64,000 nucleotides of DNA, taken from NCBI GenBank assembly GCA_907165275.2, contig OU015658.1, positions 2,926,501 to 2,990,500 on the forward strand, written 5' to 3'. Shown piece by piece: positions 56,331 through 64,000 of the stretch. This DNA is from Zygaena filipendulae (Eukaryota > Arthropoda > Insecta > Lepidoptera > Zygaenidae). A program made the position numbers and the translations under genes. The notes under the pieces are model-generated. The model had not been told where the DNA came from, did no database searches, and was given only the letters and a program-made list of their open reading frames with translations. The stretch's first letter is position 1. Each line of letters starts with the position of its first letter.

Positions 56331-56665
56331 TGTACTTATAAGACAAATCGTAAATAATTATGTGTAATTGCTCAAGAAATATCTAGGTATACATTTGCCT
56401 CGCGCAGAACAAGTTTATAAAGATCCCTGTGGTTACATCATAACTTAGTAAACACCGCCGGGGGCTGTGGGCAAGATATTCAATTTATAATCACAAAGAG
56501 AGAATAAGGTTTGCGCGCCCGAGGCCCGGTCGGTTGAAAGGTTAGTCAGAATATATGCCGAATAGCGAACCGTCACAACTAAACGACCTATTATGTGATA
56601 GGCCGCGCCACGCCAGCACCACACTATTGAGCAATTCTTATTTGCCATTCATTGCCTATTTAATA
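56331..56665. other. No gene; mildly GC-rich
   Basis: 56450-56620 is GC-richer and open on both strands without resemblance to known proteins. Confidence 0.25.
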
Positions 56666-56860
56666 CCAGCTGTGCCGCGCGGTTTCACTCGCGTGAAAGG
56701 TTTTTATATTTTTTTTTTTCCGACATCCGATTCAAATTAAACAAAGCCTATACGTAGCGTCAGGCTAAGCTTAATCTACCTGTGAAAACCGTAAGGCAAT
56801 CGGTTCAGTAGATTCGGAGATTATCGTGAACAGGCTGACAGACAGACAGAAAAGAATTTT
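56666..56860 (-). mobile_element. Helitron-like copy, GACAGAC variant
   Basis: CCAGCTGTGCCGCGCGGTTTCACTCGCGTG start, GGCAATCGGTTCAGTAGATTC, CAGGCTGACAGACAGACAG. Confidence 0.7.
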
Positions 56861-57104
56861 AAAAGCTCTTTTTGTGGTTTGTTAGGTAGGTACTCTTCTT
56901 TTATCGCTCCCTCTCAATTTTTGGTAAAAATGTTCAATGTACAGAATCGTGGATTCTACTTAGGTACTCTTTTATTAAATTATAGTTAAATATTACCTAC
57001 ACCAAATGACATGCGAAGCGAGGATTTAAGACGAGTCTTGAGTGTAGCAAGGGCTTAAGTTCACCCACGACTAAGACAGCTTTATCCCCTTGGAAAATAC
57101 TCTA

Positions 57105-57588
57105 CTTTTCGTACCATTTGCGAAAAAATTAACACAATAATAATATGAGATAAGCATTAATTAAAAATCATGACAATTAAAAGTAAAAGTTAACAGTCGA
57201 AACATTGGTCCAATTATTGATAGAGAGAGTTACATTTTTGCTTGTTTTTAAACTGTTGGTTTATTAAAAATCGCGCGCGTAATTTTTTTAAAGGCAGCAT
57301 TCCATTTGCAAACAGCCTTTGCCCGCGAACGTCGCATATGATTCGAAGCGTGCAAATGGTCAAATGTATGTATAATGCTTTGTATACAAACTCAATGGTG
57401 TAAACACAGATGTAGTTCAGTATAAATTTCGGTTAGTATTCCAAATTTAAATCACATTCTCCCCCTAGAGGATGAATGCAATTCAGTACAATTTTCTTTC
57501 CCTGTTTTCAACAGATTAAAAATGACTATTGTTATGTTCGCTTTTTGTGGCCTAGAATGTCAGTTTTTTGAGCAAGTGGTACGAAAAT
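57105..57588. mobile_element. Possible MITE, TTTTCGTACCA ends
   Basis: TTTTCGTACCATTTGC (57106) is mirrored by GCAAGTGGTACGAAAA (57572-57587) with one mismatch. The interior is not otherwise palindromic. Confidence 0.45.
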
Positions 57589-58080
57589 AATATTATGGCT
57601 ACATTGCTATCCATAGTAATAATAATCTTTATTTCTTTCTTTAGGCTTACAATCCCTCCATCCATCTACTTACATATTATAGGTAATCTAATAAGGAAAT
57701 CTCTAACTATTCAGGTATAGGTACGTAAACCATAAAGCGCTATGTTTCGTTAACATTTCAAGTTTTTATGCGAGTTGATAACTCGACGGGGTCTCAATCG
57801 ACTTGCGACCATGGACCCAGGCCATGACGTGATGGACAGTGGACACTCAGTGCCTAAAGTAGATGCATTAATATAGCATACACTCTTCACTACATAGTAG
57901 CTGTATCTTTCAGGTTCGTAATGCATGTTTCAACACTGGAAAATGTTTAGTTAAGTGTTTTTAAAACTTGAAATATCCTGAATTGCCACGGCACAAAAAG
58001 TCAATTCATTCGAGACCTTTTTATATTGAGATGACAAGTGCGTAGGTACCTAGTCCTACACCTACATAATTAATTATTAG
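57589..58080. other. No gene; retroposon tail near 57620-57660
   Basis: On the minus strand CTAAAGAAAGAAATAAAGATTATTATTAC resembles a LINE tail. The rest is unrecognised. Confidence 0.3.
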
Positions 58081-58342
58081 GTTGTTGGCGAGTGAAAGCC
58101 GTACCGAAAACACGCGTGTCACGTTTATCTTTGTTATTTCAGTCACTTTTCAGCACCTATTTTGGACCCTGAGCAGGCAACTCGCTTTCAAGAGAGCCAT
58201 GTTTTAACTTGGGGAACAATCTAACATTGTCATTGGCGTTTCGCCATAATTGAAGAAGGAGATGAAGAGATTTTTATTATTAAGAAACATTGTCATTAGC
58301 AAATTATGGTTATAGACGCCATTATTAAAGAAGAAGAAGAAT
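58081..58342 (+). mobile_element. GAA-tailed repeat, full-length copy
   Basis: 262 bp, GTTGTTGGCGAGTGAAAGCC.. to ..GACGCCATTATTAAAGAAG with tail. It gives the uninterrupted sequence at the site where copy 1 carries CRE-MITE E. Confidence 0.75.
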
Positions 58343-58439
58343 TAATTATTATGTCCATAATCAAGGTCTAGATTATTCGGTACTGCACAAACATTTTCTT
58401 CTCGATAATAAATTAATATAAGTAGGTGTTATCTATATA

Positions 58440-58592
58440 TCGGTTCCCCGCGGTTTCACCCGCTTTAATTTCGGAGTTCCTGCGGGAATTCCGGGATAAA
58501 AAGTAGCCTATGTCCTTCTCTGTACCCCTTACAACGTGCATGCGAAACAAACAAACCCGCTTTCGCATTTATAATATGAAGTAGGTAAGGAT
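58440..58592 (-). mobile_element. Helitron-like copy
   Basis: TCGGTTCCCCGCGGTTTCACCC, GGAGTTCCTGCGGGAATTCC, GGGATAAAAAGTAGCC, ACAAACCCGCTTTCGCATTT. Internally deleted. CTAG decayed. Confidence 0.75.
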
Positions 58593-58650
58593 TATTATTT
58601 ACCACAGTTATTACCACATCACAACACACAGATCTACTTGATCCTATCAC

Positions 58651-58674
58651 CATGGACCAATTAATTGGTCCATG
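58651..58674. repeat. Perfect 24-bp palindrome flanked by TATCAC repeats
   Basis: CATGGACCAATT and its exact complement without spacer, inserted in the SINE between TATCAC (58645-58650) and TATCAC (58676-58681). Other SINE copies lack it. Confidence 0.9.
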
Positions 58675-58736
58675 CTATCACTAAGCTACATAATTAAGCT
58701 TGTGTCGTGGAAACCAAGCAAACGTGGTATTTTTTT

Positions 58737-59035
58737 TTCTTTATTTTTTTCAATTTATTGGGTTAATAAACAGTGTGCAGTGTGCACAATAAATACTTAT
58801 AGCAACTTACTTAGCTAAATTTAATAATTTAATTTAATTTTATATGTAGGTATAGTATATATCTACTACATATTATTAAATCAATGGTATTAATTATATA
58901 TTCTGTACTATCCCGTCAAGGTTGCCTTGAAAAAATTGCTTCTAACAATAAGGTCGCCTTTTTGCCCTGAAATTAATTTACATTGTAATTGTAAATTTGG
59001 TGCAATAAAGTATATTGTATAGTATTGTTTATTGT
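58737..59035 (+). mobile_element. Retroposon 3' fragment inside SINE
   Basis: CGTCAAGGTTGCC..AACAATAAGGTCGCCTTTTT..GGTGCAATAAAGTATATTG is a 3' end common to lepidopteran retroposons. The left part is T-rich. Confidence 0.55.
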
Positions 59036-59208
59036 TAAGTATATTGTATTATTAAATCGTATAATATTCTATAGATATACGCCTAGATAAGAAAGTGGAA
59101 CCTGTGTTTATCACACAAAGCCCGCCCCCACCGGGAATCGAACCCGGCAATCGAAATCAAGAGATTACCGGATATCTAGGCGCTGTGACCTACTGCACCG
59201 ATCAACAC

Positions 59209-60904
59209 AAGATGTAAATTAATTGCTGTAGTATAGTTATTTGTTTACAAATAATATCACTTTTAATCTTATTGTATCCCCCGCACAGGCTTCCTGCTCA
59301 CTACCTAACGTAAAAGGGAAGATGAACCGAAAAAACTCAACCCCACTACTCGCATGACAAATTGAAACTAGTATTCTAGTAGAGCAGTACCGCATTTGGT
59401 ATGCGCGATACGTATGGTGGTCATAATTATTCACGTTGTCATTTATTTCTCAGAAGATTCTGTTTTTACCCGACTACGGAGGTAAGTATATGTTTTACGG
59501 TCGTTTAGGAAGCCAGCTTGAACGTCGCGCTGACGTCTCGGGAATGCTGCAATGGCCCATGACGGCGAATATGTCATTTGTATAGGTATTTTATCTATGC
59601 ACTATAGTATAGGAGTCGGAGAGCAGTTTCAATTCAGGGCTGTATCAGCTCTTAATAAATATCGGTAAACAACAAAGTCGTTATAGAGTTATTTAAGTAA
59701 TTTACGAAGTAGATAATCTACTTATGAACATAAAGATAACATTTTGTTTACTTTGTAACATAATTGGCGGGCTGCAATTACTTTAAGATATCTATAAATT
59801 TTGAATAGGTAAGTAGGTACCTAGAGGTAAAAATAATCAAAATTTTAATGCAACATATTTTTTTTACACAATGTTACTTAAACCATACTATCTGTGCTTA
59901 AACTATTAATTTATAAAACCATTTCTCATGAATGATTGCCAGTAGGTACACTGTTTATAGCAGATATTAAAAATAGATACATATTATATTAGGTACTTGT
60001 TTTAGCAGATTTTGGTTATACACGCTTCAAAAGTTCCTAACCGCCCATGGTGTAGTTGCTGTTGACTATAAATACATTTTTACAAACGAACTTTATTTTA
60101 CAGGTGATAATCTCTATTCTCAGACGATATGAAATCTGAGTGTCTACGTATTTTTTAATAACTAAATATTAGCGTTGACTCTTGGACTACATTGCATACC
60201 CATGGTCACTACAAATCTCGAATGCGACTACTGATTAACTGCGATAAAAACATGTCTCTATTTACTTTTATAGCAACTGATGACACCAGTTTCTGCGACT
60301 TGTCGTACCTATTTACAATCTACATAATATATGTATGTAGCTACGCATGAGGTAGTCCAGTGACAAATTTTCCGTACATAGGTATTTAAGCACTTGATAA
60401 TATCCAGCGTTTTTGAGTGGCGGTTTTTCGAAAAAATATCTACCTACAGATATTCAATTTTGTAGTTCTTTTTTGAAGACGTTTTAACAAACTTAAACAA
60501 ACCGAATAACTTAAAAGTTTGCGTAGGTAAATCCGCAACTGTGTTTGCCGCTATTTGCTACCGTCGCCGGCATAAAAGTGAATATATATATACTTATTTA
60601 TTATTAAGACTAACAAAGGGCGGCTGTAGGTAGTGTAATAGACCATTACACGCAGATTTATGTCACAAACAACGGCCATGATTGAGGCATAGCTGACTTG
60701 AATTTCCATATAAGTGGGCGAATGTTGGTACCTAAGTACTTAACCCACTTATTCTGTAAAGGTATATAGCATATTTGCTTGGTAAGGACGTATAATAAAC
60801 ATTTTCTAATACTCAATGTTTTACCCACCTTCAAAAAACGATTACGAGCATGATTACAAATTTTATAAATTCATTAGATACAAAGAAACCACGCTAGAAT
60901 CCGA
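59209..60904. other. No gene seen
   Basis: 59460-59580 holds a GTAAGTAT donor-like word and GC-richer sequence (GTCGCGCTGACGTCTCGGG). The remainder is AT-rich with no recognised family. Confidence 0.3.
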
Positions 60905-61444
60905 CGGCTCTACGGAAAAACAAAGCAATTGTAATTTTTTTCGAAATGAGATTTTTCGTACTTTTGCCACTTTTCACGCATAACGGACGTTGCTACATAC
61001 TCACATCTATCAAAAAGGCTTTAGGTATGGTCTTAGAGAAATTAAAGTTAAGAAAATCGTTAAACTATGAACGGTTTGTTTTAAATAAAGCGATTTTCGG
61101 TTCTTCTTTCTCCTCCTGTAAAATCAAAAATCAATCAAAAATCAACAATCATCAAAAAGGCTTTAGGGTTAGAGAAATTACAAAAAAAAATTCAGAAAAT
61201 CGTGAAACTAATGCTGAGTTGGCGACCCTTTCGGCAGAGCATGCAAGAGATATTATTTATGTTTCTTTAGATTAGGCACTGTTGATATTTGTTTCTTTTT
61301 CTTGTGTGTTGTGCTGAAATAAATGTATTTTCTTCTTCTTCTCTTCTCTTATAGTTTTGTTTGTAAATAAAGCGATTTCCGGTTTTTTGGTCCTCCTGTA
61401 AGATTAACTCAGCAGCAATTACTTTGTTTTACTGTAGGGCAGCC
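60905..61444. mobile_element. GGCTGC MITE, inverted copy with insert
   Basis: Mirror of 1575-1818: GGCTCTACGGAAAAACAAAG.. then TTTTCACGCATAACGGACG.., ending TACTGTAGGGCAGCC. About 300 bp of extra sequence lies in the middle, including a partial second copy (CATCAAAAAGGCTTTAGGG near 61153) and the retroposon fragment at 61179-61345. Confidence 0.7.
61179..61345 (+). mobile_element. Retroposon 3' end with (CTT)n tail
   Basis: A short frame ETNAELATLSAEHARDIIYV stops at a TAG, then TTGTGTGTTGTGCTGAAATA, ATGTATTTTCTTCTTCTTC. It looks like the 3' end of a LINE or LINE-tailed retroposon. Confidence 0.45.
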
Positions 61445-61589
61445 GAATTTTCCTGAGTTATGTAGTGAGCAGTAGTAATCTGCACTGAAAATACCTATGC
61501 TCGCTTCAAATTAGAATCTAAGCACAAAGAGACTTGAGTAGGTTTGTATTCAAAGGGGTATCGGATGGGGACATACATTTTTTATTATG

Positions 61590-61936
61590 CAACGTGTTAA
61601 CGAATTAACTGAAAACCTGATACACCCCATTTAAAAAAATAAACAATAATATGGTTAAAATATATTTTATGTAAAAAAAATTTATGCTTTAAAAGTTATT
61701 CAACATTAGTTTGGAGGTGACCTATCTACGAAATTCCAAGCGCTACGCCCGCGCTAACCGGTTCGAATTTTTTTGCTGCGGGTGGCGTACGCGCAAAATA
61801 TTGTAATATAAATAATTTAGACATGGGCTGGTAAAAATTAAAAAATATAACCTATATTTAAACATAGTGCGATCGATTCGCTTGTCGATTCCGAGCAAAC
61901 TACTTTCTAGTTTTCAGTTAATTCATTAACACGTTG
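61590..61936 (+). mobile_element. CAACGTGTTAA MITE, full copy
   Basis: 347 bp. GC-rich core near 61738-61800 (CGCTACGCCCGCGCTAACCG, GGTGGCGTACGCGC). Opposite orientation to 55847-56192. Confidence 0.85.
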
Positions 61937-62292
61937 TATATAGGTACGTATATATCGTCTCAGTATTATAATTAATACATAATTATTATTGTATAGAAGA
62001 TATTATAGGATACAAGGCGATGACGTTTACAATACGAACGTAATATCTATAATAATTCGCTCGACGAGTGCGCTCAACTGTTTCTCTAATAAGCCTATAA
62101 ATAATTAATTAATCGCATGAGACGGGCAGGCGACTGCGTAACGAGGAGTTGCGTGAAACACATCGCAAAAACCATGGCCGCTATCTGCGGCTGTTGAATT
62201 ACAAACTGCAGTGCTGCTATTGAGTTTTTTTTTTAGTTTATCGCCAACCTGCGGTAGGTACACGGCACCTACTAAGTTAATTTATGGTGAAC
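61937..62292. other. No gene seen
   Basis: 62040-62220 is mildly GC-rich; no family recognised. Confidence 0.3.
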
Positions 62293-62430
62293 CAGTGGTG
62301 GATCTCGATTTTATGGGGGCCCCAGGCGAAACCTGATCTGGAGGCCCTAATGGCCCAGCAAGATTGGGATAGTTCACTAAATCACAGACACGCTAAGAAA
62401 CATGCTTTGAGTATTTTATATAATATTGTA
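62293..62430 (+). mobile_element. hAT-like left end, truncated
   Basis: CAGTGGTGGATCTCGATTTT then GGGGGCCCCAGGCGAAACC, a hAT-type terminus. No matching right end or 8-bp duplication was found, so it is a fragment. The 100-codon frame across it is not a gene. Confidence 0.45.
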
Positions 62431-62457
62431 ATGAATTGTGTTCGACCAAGTGGCCAC

Positions 62458-62490
62458 GCTGCCCTACGGAAAAACAAAGCAACTGTCTTT
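62458..62490. mobile_element. GGCTGC MITE terminal fragment
   Basis: GCTGCCCTACGGAAAAACAA and following CTGTC match the terminus of the 60905 copy. Confidence 0.55.
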
Positions 62491-62816
62491 TTTTTTAATA
62501 TTTTTTTTGTATTTTTAACAATGAAGGGCCGTCCCTTCTCTCTAATGTACGATTGCTATTTACTTATCGTCGTAAAAGATTATTAAAAAAACCATTAAAA
62601 TTTTAAATAAGTACAGCAGAGTCAAGGTCAAGGAAACATTGCCTTAACTTTCTAACAATAAGATCAACCGCACTTTGTAAGAGAGGTACTCTGCAGTACA
62701 GAATGTTTCTGAAACGAATTTTCGATTCCGAATTGTGTTGACTATATTTTTTTATTGCCCGTGACTACACCATTTTGATTCGTTTCTCCGATTTTTCATA
62801 ATTAAAAAAAAGGGAA

Positions 62817-63150
62817 GTTGTTTTCCGCGCAGTTTCACCAACGTCAGTATCGGAATTCGATGGCGAAGTTTTAGTAGAGCTTATCTAAGCTAAAATGACG
62901 CGCCCCTCCATCGGGCGACACATATAAATCTGGTCTTGCCATTCGTTTTCAGTTGCCGCATGGTGTCGCCGCACTCACACTATTAAAGAGATATTAATTA
63001 TTAATACATGATATCGCATATCTAAAACTGCTTATTGAGTAGTGGAGCGTGTCATTTTAGTTTAGATAAGTTCTATCGGAAAAAAAATACTCTATATCCT
63101 ATTCCATAACCCAAATTACTCTTAACATACATATACTTCTACCAAAGAAT
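62817..63150 (-). mobile_element. Helitron-like copy interrupted by foldback MITE
   Basis: AGTTGTTTTCCGCGCAGTTTC.. TATCGGAATTC on the left. After the MITE, AAATACTCTATATCCTATTC matches the internal part of the copy at 41689. Confidence 0.55.
62875..63075. mobile_element. Foldback MITE, TAGAGCTTATCTAAG ends
   Basis: 201 bp. TAGAGCTTATCTAAGCTAAA..TGACGCGCCCC is mirrored by GGAGCGTGTCATTTTAG..TAGATAAGTTCTA; inner GGGCGACAC/GTGTCGCC. Confidence 0.75.
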
Positions 63151-63193
63151 AGAGATTATATAAAGAAGTAACACTCTCTGCCTCCCACCAATA

Positions 63194-63456
63194 GGGATGT
63201 TGACGACTTTTGAAAATAAAAATTTTAATTAGTCCGTCTTTTAGAAAAATCATTACACACGTATTTTTTTATTTTTCAAATAAATGAAAATACACAGAGA
63301 TAAAGCGCATTAAAGTTTAGGGTGGGGGCTCGTGACGTCACTTACCGCTACAAGCCGCCATACAAACTGCACTAGTTAGTGACGTCACGCGAAATTTCAA
63401 CTCAATGTATCGCTGTTTTTTTTTATTACGTAAACAAAGAAAAAATACGTGTCCAT
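63194..63456 (+). mobile_element. CRE-MITE copy J, right end lost
   Basis: GGGATGTTGACGAC start, both octamers intact (near 63335 and 63381). The right arm stops at ATACGTGTCC (63456), where GC-rich single-copy sequence begins. Confidence 0.85.
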
Positions 63457-63844
63457 ACGGTTGCTGGGTGCGCGCCGGAAACACCACTGTACGTCCGGTC
63501 GCCGGGCATCGGTTAGCCGGCGGCCGAATTGACAGTGGTGTATGGAACACGCATCTAGCTTTCAGACGCGCCGGCCGGTCAGTCCAAAGAGTATAATAAC
63601 TATACGGGTCAGTCGCCCAAGTACAGTCTGCGAGAGCACGCGCGTGCGTACGGTCTATCTTTGAAGACTTTGAAACTATAGAACGAGACTATACTCTTGT
63701 CGGCTCTCTAGCCGATACTGCCGGCATCAACCGAGACATGTGAAAGCTTATTTGACACCGGGTGAAACCGCTTATTTGTGAAAAGGCACTCAGTCCTCAT
63801 ACGCCGCGAAAGTTTCTTGAAAATTCCGACGAAAATTGACACAA
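63457..63844. promoter_or_regulatory. GC-rich block at right edge, possible promoter
   Basis: The most GC/CpG-rich 200 bp in the window (GTGCGCGCCGG, GCCGGCGGCCG, CGCGCCGGCCGG). It contains arthropod initiator-like GGGTCAGTC (63607) and GTACAGTCTG (63621) words. No TATA at the right distance, downstream element or exon could be confirmed, so a promoter is only possible. Confidence 0.2.
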
Positions 63845-63852
63845 TGTAGTCT

Positions 63853-63935
63853 TCTTCTTCTTCTTTTTTTTCAATATGGCAACAGACGCCTTGGATAGGT
63901 AGGCGCACTATTCATGCCAATGTCAGTCAGAGAAA
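63853..63935 (-). repeat. GAA-tailed repeat fragment
   Basis: Near-identical to 39522-39605 (CAATATGGCAACAGACGCC, GGCGCACTATTCATGCC). Confidence 0.65.
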
Positions 63936-64000
63936 ACAGTGGACAATTACAAAAAGCAAATAAGTATTTGTTAGGACAGAATATGAACAGATTCAGAAAG

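Larger units (their letters stand above)
58593..59208 (-). mobile_element. tRNA-derived SINE with two inserts
   Basis: Reverse copy with a complete head: B-box complement GGGAATCGAACCC (about 59132) and A-box side GGTGCAGTAGG complement near 59190. The body is split by a 24-bp palindrome (58651-58674) and by a retroposon fragment (58737-59035). Confidence 0.8.

Noticed and set aside
60946..61275. 109-codon plus-strand frame with KLRKSLNYERF
   Set aside because: The first half is the GGCTGC MITE (its mirror at 1535-1732 also translates). The second half is a retroposon 3' end.
62284..62586. 100-codon plus-strand frame
   Set aside because: Covers a hAT-like terminus and a GGCTGC MITE fragment, with no domain.
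1..64000. Integrated virus, bacterial operon or telomeric TTAGG array
   Set aside because: No viral or bacterial coding sequence, no operon-like gene packing and no TTAGG tandem array were seen.

Overview
The window looks like a lepidopteran (moth or butterfly) nuclear chromosome. The evidence is about 28 pieces of a Helitron-like element with CTAG ends and a CCGCGG-type terminal hairpin (Lep1 type), tRNA-derived SINEs, CR1/jockey-like LINE 3' ends with short tandem tails, a piggyBac relative close to the Trichoplusia ni element, and an AT-rich background full of TACCTAC/GTAGGTA words. The species cannot be named from the sequence alone.

I find no host protein-coding gene, tRNA gene, rRNA gene or CRISPR array. 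Every open frame is short. The longest (145 codons, about 9.2-9.6 kb) runs through a palindromic transposon. The only recognisable proteins are transposon remains: LINE reverse-transcriptase C-termini at 904-1113 and 25628-25735, and a broken piggyBac transposase at 14194-14800. The window is therefore intergenic or deep intronic DNA.

Layout: 0-9 kb holds a LINE tail, several Helitron copies, a GGCTGC-ended MITE, GC-rich single-copy patches and a hAT-type element with a perfect 8-bp target duplication (8196-8433). 9-16 kb holds two palindromic MITEs, the first copy of a MITE carrying TGACGTCA sites, a foldback element and a 1327-bp piggyBac deletion derivative between TTAA sites. 16-32 kb is dense in Helitron, CRE-MITE, SINE and foldback copies, many nested, plus a degenerate tandem array (30.79-31.08 kb). 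32.4-36.7 kb is the longest repeat-poor stretch. 36.7-64 kb returns to dense MITE/Helitron/SINE content, with second and third copies of most families, and ends in a GC-rich block (63.46-63.84 kb).

The most distinctive feature is the CRE-MITE family: ten copies in 64 kb, most carrying two palindromic TGACGTCA (CREB/ATF-type) octamers facing each other at the element centre. Nested insertions give a relative age order: a CRE-MITE inside a GAA-tailed repeat, another inside a Helitron, a Helitron inside a SINE, a Helitron inside the hAT element, and a foldback inside a Helitron. All function statements beyond transposon class are inference. Boundaries were read by eye and may be off by a few to tens of bases.
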